From the NCBI GenBank assembly GCA_030248215.1, contig JASANG010003708.1:124001-188000 (forward strand): 64,000 nt of DNA. Reading direction: 5' to 3'. The position numbers and the translations under genes were made by a program. The DNA is from Enoplolaimus lenunculus (Eukaryota; Nematoda; Enoplea; Enoplida; Thoracostomopsidae). Below the pieces are notes generated by a model, which was given only the letters and a program-made list of their open reading frames with translations, did not search any database and had not been told where the DNA came from. Shown piece by piece: positions 22,193 to 34,761 of this stretch (positions within the stretch are counted from its first letter, which is position 1; each line of letters begins with the position of its first letter).

Positions 22193-25100
22193 TTATTGAT
22201 GAGCACATTGAACTCTAGATCCGCCCATACCCGGTTCGTCTTCGTCATCGTCATCTTGGTAGGCTTCACGGCGTGAACCAGAACCTTAATAATTAACACT
22301 CAAAGTCAAAGTATAACCATGATTTTTAAAGAACAGTTTCCAAGTTCATGTTGCTTATTACGGCGGTGAAAACTCAGTTATTACCAAGATGCAACCAGAT
22401 ACCAAAAAATATCGAAAGGAAACTTAGCTTTACATTTTAACTACAATTAAAACTTAAACACGCTAATAACGTTTCTGTTCCCAACCGGTTAATAGGTTCG
22501 AGCCCTACCGGACCGCGTACCACAGCCAAATGTCCAGTTTGCGCTCACAGAATATCCACAGAAAACTTCCATAATTTCTTACCAGAACCGTGAGCATGTT
22601 CTTCAAATGGTTGCAGACACACTTCTTCGACGTTCTCTCCTTTTGGAATCCGAACCTTAGGTCGAGCCGGGAGCAATTTTTCAAGTGCCTGAAAAATTGT
22701 TGTTTACCGTTAAATACACTGAATATTATATATATAAATGGATTTGTAAATTAAAACTCTGTCATATGTCTAAATATAAAACATAAAACTACGTCTGGCA
22801 TCTTTTCGCTTAGCTCGCACGTTTCATCAACTGATGTGACGACGTTTAGGGCCCCAAAACTGAACATTTGCCTTTACAATGTGACTTAATGCAAAAATAC
22901 GGCTGGCTTCTAGCTCGCTTCGCTCGCGACATTTGATCGTTTGAATTGCTCGATGTCAGAGGGAACCCAAAAGTTATCATGGGATTTAATACATGTTAAC
23001 AAAAAAAGCCTGGCTAATTTAGCTCGCTCTGGTCACAAGGTCTTCTTCACTGTTATATAAAAGCTTTTGTAACTGTTGGTTGTCCAGATGGTTTTAATAT
23101 TATTTCATCACACAGAGCCATTCCAAGCTAATATGTTATTTTATACTGAAATCGATACAATCAAGTGGTGTTTCGTTCGCTTCGAAATTTTTTCTTCAGC
23201 AACTGCTAACATAGTGGTGATGTGTGTGAGGTGCATTCCCTTCCACTGAGCATTTTTTATCCCAGAGATGGGTTGTCCCAATCGAAAACAGAGACCGAAA
23301 CCTGACTACCGAGACCGGCTTTGAAAAGTCTCCGCCTCGGTCAATTTTTGACCGAGACTCAAAAAATCAGACCGAAAACTGCCAAATATCAAGAATCCCA
23401 TCCCCGTTGATCCCTCTTCAAAAACGTGTCGTTCTGCCATTTTTATAACGCAATCTCAAAGAATTTTCGACATTTCCGAGAAAATTAGTGACGTAAGACT
23501 GTGGACACCCATTATCTTCGTCTTCTCCTAAATCTATACGTATAACTGGGTTTTCCCAATGGACTAGAGCTCTGGCAGCACCATGCCTGTAATGTTCTAC
23601 CTATCCTCAATTAACTTTTTAGCATGCGTCATGGCGGCCGCCGCCAAGACGGAAGAAAGAAGCAGGCCTGACCAGAAGATGCAGAGTTGTACTGGCACAA
23701 CTCCGGGCAAACGATAAGTGTCCACTTCTTGGAAAATACCTGCATGAAAAGGGGGCCACGGAAGACAGCATCTGCGTCAAATGTGGCCATCCGTAGGACG
23801 ACTTACGGCCTGTGTAATGGAGCTGCCCGCATGGAGACCCGCACCGACCCATCCCTCCGACTGCAGAGCAAGTGAACCCAGCTCACAACAAGCAAACGCC
23901 CTGATTTCATCTTGTGTTAAGTCACAATTATTACTTCGGAGAGTACTGATATGAACTATTAAATAAAAAGTCATTTTTCCGGTCATAAAATTTTCCGAAA
24001 AAACAACACTGGCCTGAAACAAGTTCTTAATTGCCCCAACTCAATAATACTCAACAAGATACTATTTAGTTGATAAACTTCTCAAATTCCAGAGGTCTTA
24101 CTAATGATATTGAATCTAAATGAAACATTTTAAAAAGGTTAGAATAAACTTACCGAATATAAATTTTCATCGGCAAAGTTTGGTTCCGGAAACTGAACGT
24201 CGAATTTGATATATAAATTGCCTTTGTCGAACGGTGCACGATGCCGCGGCATGCCTTCACCAACCACACCGCGAATAGCACCTGGACTAAGTATAACGAA
24301 ACTGCATTTCAACTACGTACCAGTTCAAAATTACAGTTTCAAAAATTTATGCCACTCTACTGGCGTTTAGAAACATATGGTGCAAAACCTACACAAGCAC
24401 AATTAACCTGTTATACTGAAAGCATAACCAAGAAACCAGCTGGGATATATGTAATCGATTGTTTTGCTAATCCAGTACCACAAACCAAAATAACCAATTA
24501 CCCGTAATCTATGTGGGGTAAACCCTTGCTCAACTACCAGGGTTCGACCGGATACCAAAAACCAAACATTCAGGAACCGGAGTTACAAGAGTCGTAGTAT
24601 TATCCAGGCTTCTTGAAGTCAATTATGTTATACTTACTTTTCAGAAATAAACATACAGCAATGTAGAATACCGGAGACGGATGTTGATATTTTTCTGGAG
24701 TCGAATATTTGGTTTTACCCTGTCCCGTACAGCCCTTTCCCTTACTTGGTCCCATACAAAACGACAAAACCTAACCAGGCTCAACCACATCGCCTTCAGA
24801 TGAACGAAAGACTACGTCGCGTCCGTCGAGATGTTTGATGCAAAAATGAAATCCGCACAGCGCTTCTGCGAGTGTAATTTCGTGAGACATAAACAGATTG
24901 TCAGCTTCGCGTGTAAATTGATCGTGTGGTTTTTGTTGTAGCACTATAATGACGTCGCCGGGTGGAACGCCGGGCTAAAATAAACCAACGTGATCAATGT
25001 AATCATTTGCCGTGAAAAAGAACTGCTCATCATAAGTATTTTGATAATTTACATACACTCCAACAAGTTAAATTGAAAACATTCCAACTCACTGCCATCG

Positions 25101-28100
25101 GCGCAAAATGTATTGGCAAAATATAGCCATATTATTTCTGGCATTTCGTAGTTTCCCCGTGTCATTTTATGAATTGTGGGCGTTTCTGGCTAAAATTTTT
25201 TAATTGATTCGAAAATTTTTATATATACAGCTAGCTAGTCTTGTATTTTTAGCAATTTTTTGCTTGAATTTGCTATTTGGAAGCTTGTATGTGGCGCTTA
25301 CTCGTTTATTATCTTTCCGATTTTATATAAGTATAATTTTAAAGCAATTATTAGAGATTTTCTAGTACAAGATCGGACATGGAGGAGAGGTTTCGAGCGG
25401 GGATTTGGCCGAATGGGGGTGACCCCACTACCGAAATGTCAGTTATTGCAAGGCCAATACCGATCGTGATTTCATCTTGACTATAAACCCAATATTTCAT
25501 AAATGAAAAGAAAAAAACAGAATAAAAATAACAAAGTTTATCTGCCGTTGTTTCAGCACAATTCACCTCCTGATCCCCTTCACCGTGGAACGTAATTTTC
25601 TGACCCTCACGCATGCCTTTATCAATGTTTACTTCGATGATTTTGGTTTCTTTTACCGTTTTGCGGCCTTGACACGTTTTGCACTTGTCTTTGTCAGGAA
25701 TGGATGTGCCTAAAATACGTATCATAATATATATCATGCTCTATTATTAAAAGTTTTGCATCAATGTAGCAAAAAAAATGTCTTTCAAAACCCAAACAGT
25801 GTGCTCGTAAATACTGTGTACCATCGTTGTGTGTCAGGGTGCAACCGGAATTACAATTTACCGGAACCGGAACCGGAATTTGAAAATTTTACCGGAACCG
25901 GAACCGGAAAATGAAAAATGCATTTCACCGAAAATTTCATTTTAATCTTATTTTTTGCTCTATTATTTGTGAAATAACCTTAGTCGAACTTAGGTATTTA
26001 TTTTATTTGTTGTATTTTAGATTTTCATCATCGACTGAAGTGAAATCCACCATCAATGGCTTATATTCGGAGTACAAGTGGCTTTCAAAAGAGATTCTTA
26101 AAAATTAGCAAAGTTAAGAAAAGGGCCAAATTATAATACCGGAATTTTTAAATCCGGTAAAAATTTACCGGAACCGGAACCGGAAGGTGAAAAAATGCCG
26201 GAACCGGAACCGGAATTCCGGTTGCACCCTGTTGTGTGTGCCTGTAAACACTACACATAAGCCCTAATTTTACCACCTAAATCAAGCATATGACACCAAA
26301 CGTTTTGCTACATGATTAATACCTGTCAGGAGCTATCAAGCTTTAAGTCACAAACAAGCACAAATATGCTTTGAAAACTACATAAATATATCCGTGCTAG
26401 GGTTCAACCGGATGTTCAACTAAAGCATAAAATTAATACCCGGCTCTGGTATATACTATACATTACCGGATGTGCTGAAAAGTATAAAATAACTCTATAA
26501 GTCCTATAAATATTGAACAAAAAAGAATGTATTTTGAAATTGTTTTATCTGGCTTAGCTAACAGTTCTTTTATGTGTTCTATAGATTTCTTAATACGTTT
26601 CGGTTGTTTCCGCAACCGTTTTAGACGCCAAAGTTGCACCTATAGGTCAAACTGGCTGTTCAGTTTTTCGTGAATAAAAGACGAAAAATTGAACATCACG
26701 TTTTTTGATCGATATTTCTTAACGCTGATAGTTGGGGGCATATTTCAACTTATTAACGAATCTAAACAGCGTTTCACGTGAAAAACTTTTGAAAACTATA
26801 TCATATTTTTACAGAGTCTTATTTTTGTGGCTTACAAAAAAGCAATTGTAATTTCGTATCTTTTCGAAGCTAAAAATTTCCTATCAAATCATCGTGTTTC
26901 TGAAATTTTTTAGTTTAAATTTCAAATCGACAATGTCAAAAACCTATCAAGCTTCAGCTGAATATCTCTATCTCGAAATAGAGCCACGGCCACCGCTTGA
27001 AATTGCTTAACTTAAAATAACAGTTTTTGACAGTATTTACCAGATAATATTATTCAGCGTCAAAAACTTAACTTCATGACTTGCTTACAAATGCAGTAGC
27101 AGTAAAATGTGTGGTATTTCCACGTGTAAAAAGCAGTTTTATGAACAATATTTGAGATCACAATTAGGGATGTGCCGATTAATCGGCATATGGTGTACTA
27201 AAGTTGGAATCGGCATCGGTCCGGCATGGGCAAAGTTTTAAAATAAGAATCGGGTAATCAGGATCGGCAAAAATTTTGGTATCGGCACATCCCTAATCAC
27301 AACCCCAATAAACCGGCTATGGATGCCAGTTGTTTGCCAGATTTTAAGTTGGAACCGAATATCCGGTCGATTCGTCTAGTAGCTGCCAAATTTGCTGAAA
27401 GTAATTAAAATCTTCGAATGCACAACATCTCGAATTGTACTGGGACAATTTAACATGATATATATTAATCAACATTCGTAATTAGTACCACTCGATTAAA
27501 TTTACGAAGCCTCCATTCCTGAAATAACAATTTCTCAAGTTACAAAACTCCCTGACAAATTCTTAGTCTACATCTTATTGCCAAACTTTTCATTTAATGT
27601 TTCATTCTGGATTCCAGCATTCAAATTCACTCTGTACATCGCGATACTTAACTCGACCGAACTTTACCTTCTCCACGACAATCAGGGCACACTGATTGCA
27701 TTTGCTGGATCATTCCTGGACCCAGCTGCCGCACTGTTACTTTGACGCCGCTTCCACGACACGTGCCACAATTTACAGTTGCGCCTTCTTTGCCGCCACT
27801 TCTGAAAAAACAAAACAAAACAATTACATAAAAGTGTTTTTCAGACACGGTAGTTCTCATTAGGGTGCGACCGGATATTAACTTACCGGATTCCGGAACC
27901 GGTCAAAACTTAAACTTCTTGACTTGCCCAGAAATGTAATAGCAGCAAGAAGCTAAAGACGCTCACTTGTACAAAACTGTTTTTGATTTTCGGCAAAACA
28001 ACTGTAAATATCCGGTATTCGGTAGGTTTATACCAGATACGGATATCAGTTTTTGTCGAAACTTAAACCAGAGCCGGATATCCGCTCGCACACTGGTTCT

Positions 28101-30259
28101 TATTGTCGCAAAACAAGAGAAATACGTATATATTGTATTGAACACTGAAACACAATAAATTTAATTAATTTGATATGGCAAGCAAGATATTTTAGCCGTC
28201 AGCCTTTTTCAGCACTGTTTTACATTTAAAACGACGTCGGAGAAACCAACATGTCTTCTTATTTAGTACAACACGTACGCAAAATAACAGATCGAAGCCA
28301 GATATAACAAGTAAAACTCAATCACATTAAATTAGCGCTACCTATATATACTGCTAACTCTGTTATAATTTTGTTCCTACAGTTGCAGTACATAGTTAAG
28401 TTACGTACCCGCCGCATCCCGAGCATATCACATTTTTGCCTAATTGGAGCTTGGAAACCTTTCCGTTGAATAGATCTTCTAGCGTAACCCTAAAACAAAA
28501 TCACATCTGCTTATCTAAAACCTGTACATATACATTGAATTATAGTACCAGTATATAAAAATCAAAATATAAGTTCAACATTGAAACTATTCACACATAA
28601 GCATGCGCTGTTTACAGACATCACATAAATAGCATATAACCCGAGAAAACTTAGAATATAGGAATGAAAATTCCCAACCCTATGTTAATCAGATAAGAAC
28701 AAGACTTTGAAAAATATCCTTCATTCCAAGTATGTGTGTTGTCTTGCGATAAATTTGGCATGTACTAACTACCTTACGTACTTTAAGGGATGGATTGTAT
28801 CTTGACCTTTCGCACGCCTTCGGCGCCCTCCGCTACCGCCGAAAAATCCGCCACCTCCGAATCGACTACCAAACAGCCCTCCTCCAAGTCCGCCGCCGAA
28901 TATATGTGACAATAGGTCTTCGGCTCCCATACCACCTAAAATAACAAATTAACAGTTGCTCTCTGAATAGAAACCTTCTGCTTTGAACAAACAATTTTCT
29001 CGAATTCAACAGATATAGATTTCGAGAGTGTAGAGATTAGCTGAGATCAACCACGCACCAACCATAGCAAATCAATATGATTGTGACATGCGAATGCACG
29101 AAGACAAAATAAACCTCATGCTGATGCTGCATATCAGTTAAAACACTAATGCGTATGCTGTGCCTTCATATGCACAGCAGTGAAAACATCAAATAACCAA
29201 GATGCATACGTATAATATTGAGGTTCTTATAAGGCATAAAAACAGAAAAACTCAGCAGGTGATTACGCGCTGGCGTTGCTCAGTGGTAGCGCGCTGGGCT
29301 GAGAAGCTGTCGGCCATGGGTTATGTGATAGAAATCTCTTAAGGATGTCCCTTATTTTTAGCTGCAAAAACGCCATAACTAAAAACCGTCATGGTAAAAC
29401 TATCTATGCACAAAAATACGCAGGCTTTACAGCATTACCAATTTTGTCATTATTCCGACATTCATCGACTTGCGTTATATATAAAATTTAATTATATATC
29501 TGAGAATATTGTGGTCCAGCACTAACCATCGCCACCTTCTTTCAATCCATCGACACCGCGCCTATCGTAGATTTCACGTTTTTGGGGATTCGACAAAATT
29601 TCGTACGCGAAACTAATTTCTTTGAACTAAAATTGAAAACAAAAATGGAATATTCCTCAAATATTGAACATCTCTGAAATCTTGCTTTAAATAACCTTAA
29701 AGGAAACTTTAGCAACGTCTGGTCAAATAGCCCGAAAAGTCCAATTTGTTTTGGTGATTTAACATGAACACAGTACGTATGTATATTACGTACATACGTT
29801 TTATAAGCGTGTTAGAATGAGAACTTTTGTTGTTAGTTCAAAAGTTTGCTTAAATATCTTTTTGCAATATATAAGTTTATGCTACCAAGTACATATTGTA
29901 CTACGCACCCTTTCACCATGGTTTGGATTTTTGTCCGGGTGATGTTCTCGAGCGAGTTTGTGATACGCCTGAAATAAAATCATTTAACAAAAACTAGCTC
30001 AATATTTTCTTGGGCTCTTAGAACAATTTCCTGTACAAGCAATAGCACCACAAAATATAACGATCATTACCACGAAATTTATATAAACCCTTTAAAAACT
30101 TGATACTTACATTGAACGCTACTGCCTGAATCTCAATGTAACGCACTCACCACAATTGACCATCCACTTAATCAATACATAACACACCTTTTTTATTTCA
30201 GCATCAGACGCATTTGGTCGCACACCTAGCAAATCATAAAGTGTGTTGTCGACTGGCAT
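22193..30259 (-). CDS. Type I Hsp40 co-chaperone, DNAJA2-like
   Basis: Eleven exons (minus): 30259-30188, 29968-29909, 29626-29527, 28935-28782, 28489-28409, 27801-27668, 25709-25567, 24974-24776, 24281-24154, 22688-22583, 22284-22193; 422 residues. It stimulates Hsp70 ATPase and delivers clients. Domains in order: J domain (residues 1-75) with HPD in REHHPDKNP; Gly/Phe-rich stretch; four zinc-binding motifs [32 protein letters not shown]; substrate-binding C-terminal domains with [18 protein letters not shown] and TLAEALCGF; acidic tail; C-terminal CAHQ. The same CAHQ ends human DNAJA2 and is a farnesylation box, so membrane association is likely. All exon phases agree. An AATAAA overlaps the stop codon. 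Introns carry hAT-like MITEs and a LINE fragment. Confidence 0.95.
23272..23570. repeat. Possible hAT-like repeat with GACCGAGAC motifs
   Basis: CAGAGATGGGTTGTCCCAAT at the left, GAGACCG/CCGAGAC motifs inside and a CCCAATGG near the right recall the CAGGGATGGGCAGTCTCGGT family at 39984-40185. The limits are uncertain. It lies in the DNAJA2 intron 22689-24153. Confidence 0.35.
23685..23880 (+). pseudogene. LINE C-terminal fragment
   Basis: One frame reads [20 protein letters not shown], then [18 protein letters not shown], the pattern commonly found downstream of the reverse transcriptase or RNase H of jockey/R1-like LINEs (VxLxQLR, CPLL, YLH, CxxCG). The frame is interrupted by stops after CGHP, so it is a relic. 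It lies in a DNAJA2 intron on the opposite strand to the gene. Confidence 0.5.
25835..26231. mobile_element. hAT-like MITE with perfect 8-bp target duplication
   Basis: The 397-bp element has ends CAGGGTGCAACCGGAATT and AATTCCGGTTGCACCCTG, an 18-bp perfect inverted pair. It is flanked on both sides by an identical TTGTGTGT (25827-25834 and 26232-26239). Interior ACCGGAACCGGAACCGGA repeats lie next to both ends. An 8-bp duplication and CAGGG-type ends are the hAT signature. No transposase. It sits in the DNAJA2 intron 25710-27667. Confidence 0.9.
27165..27295. mobile_element. Small hAT-like MITE (TAGGGATGTGCCGAT ends)
   Basis: 131 bp; ends TAGGGATGTGCCGATT and GGTATCGGCACATCCCTA. Flanks ATCACAAT and ATCACAAC differ at one base of eight. 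It is rich in ATCGGC motifs. It lies in the same DNAJA2 intron as 25835-26231. Confidence 0.8.
27861..28095. mobile_element. hAT-like MITE (TAGGGTGCGACCGGATAT ends)
   Basis: 235 bp; ends TAGGGTGCGACCGGATAT and ATATCCGCTCGCACACTG. Flanks GTTCTCAT and GTTCTTAT match at 7 of 8. It lies in the DNAJA2 intron 27802-28408. Pieces of its interior (GTATTCGGTAGGTTTA) recur near 16020. Confidence 0.8.
29140..29335. repeat. Dispersed repeat with tRNA-like box A, copy 1
   Basis: Shares with 35806-35950 the blocks TGCCTTCATATGCACAGCAG, AACCAAGATGCATACGTATA, AATAAGGCATAAAA-like sequence and AAACTCAGCAG, followed by GTTGCTCAGTGGTAGCGCGC, which resembles a tRNA D-arm (pol III box A). No good box B is visible, so it is at most part of a SINE. 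Confidence 0.45.
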
Positions 30260-30859
30260 TATACAGTAACAAATTTTGCTGTCGCGTACCGTTAAAGATA
30301 ATATGAGTTCTAAGACGTAAATTTGCAACAACTAATTCAAACAGGGCAGCGCTTACGTACGGGCCGACATATAAACGTTAATGGCACCGGCTGATCCAAT
30401 TTTGACCCACACACATACACTTACACGCCGTCAGTAAAAACCTTACCCACTGTCTTATGAAACATGAATAAATCTAGGAGATAGAATATGCATGTCATTG
30501 CCACTAGCTATGTAGGCAAAATATTGCGGGGGCATCATTGACCACATACCCTCTTACTAAACTGAAGACATAGTCTATGCAGAAGAACAGAGTAACAATT
30601 TGTTGTGTTCCAGGGAAAAGGAACCAACTAGTCAAAAATCGTAAAGTCTGAAGGACGAGTAAGGTAAACTAAACTTTATTACAGTGAAAAACCACAAATG
30701 CAGAATGCGGGTCCGCTTCTTTACATACAAACATACTGCATCACGTTATGATGAAGCACTACGCTTTCACGTGATGTGAAACACGCCAACGCGTGTTTAC
30801 AACGTTTACGTCGCTTTTGTTTCTATATACATTATATTTGTTTGTATTGCATCATTCAG
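30260..30859. other. Upstream of DNAJA2-like gene; no gene seen
   Basis: Presumed promoter side of the DNAJA2-like gene, merging into the flank of the gypsy-type fossil. No assignable element. Confidence 0.35.
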
Positions 30860-31269
30860 TCGTCACGTTCAGCCAGAATAGATGGCTATGCAACACCTCT
30901 CGACCAGCTTTGAAGAACCCGAAAGCGTTTCAGCAACACAGTCGCCGATGAAGTCGTCGTTGTCGAGTTGATCGACGAGAATTGTCGCAACCATACTCGA
31001 AAGCGTTGTGAACGGGATCGACGACATCAACCCCGGTATCTGCGGGAAGCACTGGCAGCAAACCAGGTTCAGACTCCTCGTCGCTTCCAAAGCGCGGATG
31101 AAGCTGATTGATAACGTCGCCAACTGAGCGCAACACGGCGATCCAACGACTTAGCTTTGTGCAGTACTATCGACGCTAGACTTATTGTCGTTATTGTAAG
31201 CTTTCGCAGCGTCTCGTGATTGAGGACCTGGGGCAACGTGATGCGGTGTTCACGTTATAAATGCTGCAG

Positions 31270-31545
31270 CTGGGCCACGTTTCGTCACGTTGTATATATT
31301 GGGTAACATTTTGTCTGCGAATGTAACCCAATATGATATTCAAAAACAGTGGTTATCTGCTAACATTACGTATCGGTCACGTTTTGTCTTTCAATATCAT
31401 ATGATATTCCCTACGTCGTCTGTGAATATAATATGATCATTTGGAAAATGTCTACTGAATCAGTTGCATAACTAGGTTTGGAATATCATATGATACTAAT
31501 CGACATGTGCCATTAGTTTCATATGATATTACAAGACAATGTAAA
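31270..31545. repeat. ATGATATT-rich repeat fragment
   Basis: Repeated ATCATATGATATT and GACAATGT motifs resemble parts of the repeats at 51120-51530, 51790-51930 and 58380-58720. It lies within the gypsy fossil between the RNase H part and the integrase-tail part, so it may be another insertion. Limits are uncertain. Confidence 0.35.
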
Positions 31546-31562
31546 TAAATACTTATATATAT

Positions 31563-31672
31563 TATGGCGGGAAATTTAAATTATGGCAGGAAAATTAAAA
31601 TTTTGGCGGGAAATTCAAATTTTGGTTGGAAATTCAAATTTTGGTCGGAAAATTCAATTTTTGGTGGGAAAT
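31563..31672. repeat. About 19-20-bp tandem repeat, six units
   Basis: Six imperfect head-to-tail units of GGCGGGAAATTCAAATTTT type. The core TTGGCGGGAAA resembles an E2F-binding consensus, though this may be chance. It lies inside the gypsy-fossil region. Confidence 0.75.
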
Positions 31673-32542
31673 GTATAGGCTTATGGTTAGGAATATGGTT
31701 ATAATACTGTTCTGCCCCTGTTCCTTTTATTGGCCTTCGATTGTGTAGTCGTACAGCTGCAATTAATGGGACCATCTCGCAAGTCGATTAGCTGCGAGAG
31801 CGGGCGTTGCCGTGGAAGGATTGAACAAAGATAGCAGCGGTTCATGGTTGGTGACCAATACGAATTTATTGCTGTAAAAAATTGATGAAACTTTTGTAGA
31901 CCAAAAACAATCGAGAGAGCTTCCCGCTGTATTTGGCTATATCGACTTTGATGTCGGTCAGCGTTTTCGATATGTGGACAATACAGCGCTCGCTACCATC
32001 GTCGTAGCGCTGAAAAAGAACGGCTCCGGTCCTCACTTTCGAAGCGTCGCACGATATTCTGATGGGAACGGACGGATTGTAAAATGAGCGAGGACGATGT
32101 CGGTGCACAGAAGATGTTTGAGTTGTTGAAAACTCGCTTGCTCGTCTGCACCCCATCGCCACTGAACGTCCTTTTGGTAAGTCGATTGTGTGGAGCGCCG
32201 ACCGTTGGGCGTTGAGAGATTGGGAAAAAATTTACCGTAGCATTGAACGGCTCACATGAACGACCAAAGACTGGTGAAGCCGTTTGGGGCAGGCATCTCA
32301 CGTACGGCGGCGATCTTGGGACCCGTTGCGATTCCATCGATGGACATCATATGACCCAAATACTCGACTTTCGACTGGGCGAATGACAGTTCTCCAAACG
32401 GCATCGAAGACCCTCGTCGTTGAGTCGTTGCAGTAAGGCATTGAGTATGCGAACATTATCTGCAGCGACTCCACTGACCATGAGTTGTCCAGGTAAACGG
32501 CAACTAATTGTTCCATTATTTCTTGAAAATAATAGAACATCA

Positions 32543-32866
32543 ACGTAATACTGCACGAGCTACTGCAAAACAACGTCCCTGTTTTAGTAAGGCCCGACGT
32601 TGTTTTAAATTTTAATATAAAGCCCGGTAGTCCCCAACGAGTACGTAAAGACATATCGCACTGTGCTCATATAGCATCGCAAACATATATAACAATAACA
32701 CAAGCACTATCTACATTATTTATTTTGTTTAACGTTTTGTCCCGACTCTCTTCGGACACTGTCGGGACAACTAGTGTCTACGCACCGCATAAAATTGTAC
32801 CTATACGATAGTTGCAGCTTCGATTTGTACACAGATCCCTACCGGGCGGTTGGACAAATTGTTACA
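32543..32866 (-). repeat. LTR-like copy inside the gypsy fossil
   Basis: About 324 bp, alignable along its length with 34762-35092: both share CTACTGC, GGCCCGACGTTGTTTTAA, GACGTAAAGACATAT-like sequence, CATCGCAAACATA and GATTTGTACACAGATCCCT. It interrupts the reverse transcriptase region, so it looks like a solo LTR of a related element that inserted later. No clear target duplication seen. Confidence 0.65.
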
Positions 32867-34238
32867 TTAGCGCGCGCCTTATAAAGTGGATGACCCATAA
32901 CCCGGTGCTGATTTGATTCCAAACTGCAGTTGAAGTTGAAGTATGCTACGGTGCATACTGAGGGCGAGCTGTCGTTGACTCTCGTGTGCCAATGGGATCT
33001 CATTGTAAACGTCCGCGAGGTCGATTTTGGTGAAACCATATCCACCACCCAGCTTGCGCATTATATCTTCGGGTAGCGGTATAGGTTATCTGTGCGATTC
33101 CAGCTGCGGGTTGACAGGGATGGAATAGTCGCCGTAAAACTCGAAGCTTTGATTTTGACTGACCCGGCAGTAATGCCTTGTAATTCGGCACCACAGGGGT
33201 TCCATATCTGTTGAATTGAGTTGGCTTCCATACAGCTTTTGCGATTAACGTCGCATGCTTGCGTGAGATCTGCTTGCAGAGCAAACGGCACCAGTCGCGG
33301 CTTGCAGAACACTGTGGTTGAATCGCTTTTGAACTTAACTCGGAGCTTCAAATTCTTGAGACAGCGCAGCTTGTCTTTGAACACGTCAGGGAATTGTCCG
33401 CAAAGTCCCTTGCATTATTGCTCCAACGTAGGATCGATTTGCTGACCGGGTTAAATTGATCGTACCTCGACACAGCTTGATGGCGATGTATTGCTGGATG
33501 AGGCTAACTTGTTGAGGTCGATTGCAAGCTAAGAGATACCATTGCGACCAAGGCGATTGAGTTGGGAATTCGAACAAAATTGAAGACTTGTTGGAGCAGT
33601 GAACGATCCCGACACTGGAAACCTGATCGTCTTTTTTGAACCCGACATGATGGATTGTATTGACGGGCGGCAGACCTCTTTGTTTGACCGGCAAACTGCT
33701 TGAATGTGGATCTTTTTTGTGGCAATGATGTCATACCGTTTCTTTGTGTCGATAGTCGTTCCTACCGTGATCGGACTTGCCACATCGACGCAGGAACATC
33801 TGAGGAACCGAAGCGACCGTTTGTTGCGATCGGTTGACAACGGTTGTTTCCACCTGTTTTTGACTGGCTTGCCACTCGACCGACTGTCTGACAGACCTGT
33901 TTGGTTGTCGAGGATACAGCGTGAACAGCCATCGATGAATTGCCATAGACTGTTGCCTTCGCCACTTGGCTGCGTCTTCGGTTTCTATTGCAACAACGAT
34001 TGCTCGAGTGAACGTCAACTCGTCATCTTTGAGGTTGAACAAAGCCTTGAGAGAACCGCCTCGTTATTGATCGAACGGATGAAACTGGTGCGGATGGCTT
34101 CGTCGTAGAATCGGTGATTGCGGGGAAATTGCATGTCACGCCATCGGCTCATATCCTGGCAGCCAGGTCCTGGACGGTTTCGCCCGGTTTGCGCGACGTG
34201 GTTGGCCAGAATTTGAATCACTCGCGAACGGTATACAA

Positions 34239-34632
34239 CAGGGTACAACCGTAGGTCTCCCTCCGGCTCCGGCTCCGGCAGAAAACCGGCCTCCGACTCC
34301 GGCTCCGGCAGAAAACCGGCCTCCGGCTCCGGCTCCTGCTCCGGCAGAATTTTTGACGGAGGTTCCGGCAATTTCGGTAGTAAAATTTTTGCAGAATTTA
34401 ACAAAATTTATCTGTTTAGTGTGTTTTGCTTTACTTTTGTCACAATTTTCAGAAAACAATTTCTGAAATTGCTCAGAAAATTAACGTAAAACCAAACAAC
34501 TTAACAACATATTGCAGATATTGGCTAAAATTAACTATTAATTAATCATCATTTTTACTAATAATTACGCCTCACCTCCGACTCCGGCGCTGACCTCCGG
34601 CTCCGGTATTTTTCACCTCCGGTGGCACCCTG
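34239..34632. mobile_element. hAT-like MITE inserted in the gypsy fossil
   Basis: 394 bp; ends CAGGGTACAACCG and CGGTGGCACCCTG. Flanks GTATACAA and GTGTACAG match at 6 of 8. CTCCGGCTCCGG repeats lie next to both ends. The interior is shared with 18887-19100, 50420-50660 and 57322-57440. It is younger than the gypsy copy it interrupts. Confidence 0.75.
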
Positions 34633-34761
34633 GTGTACAGCTTAGGATCGCATAGAGACTTCATGTAAGACTCGATTTGCTCGATGTCCAAATGACTGAC
34701 GTTGTTTGGCGGCGATTCCTGTGAAGCAAAATTCGACAGCAACTTGAACGTCGGAACAACC

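Noticed and set aside
33221-34108. Plus-strand frames across the gypsy region
   Set aside because: They are antisense to the element's gag and pol remnants.
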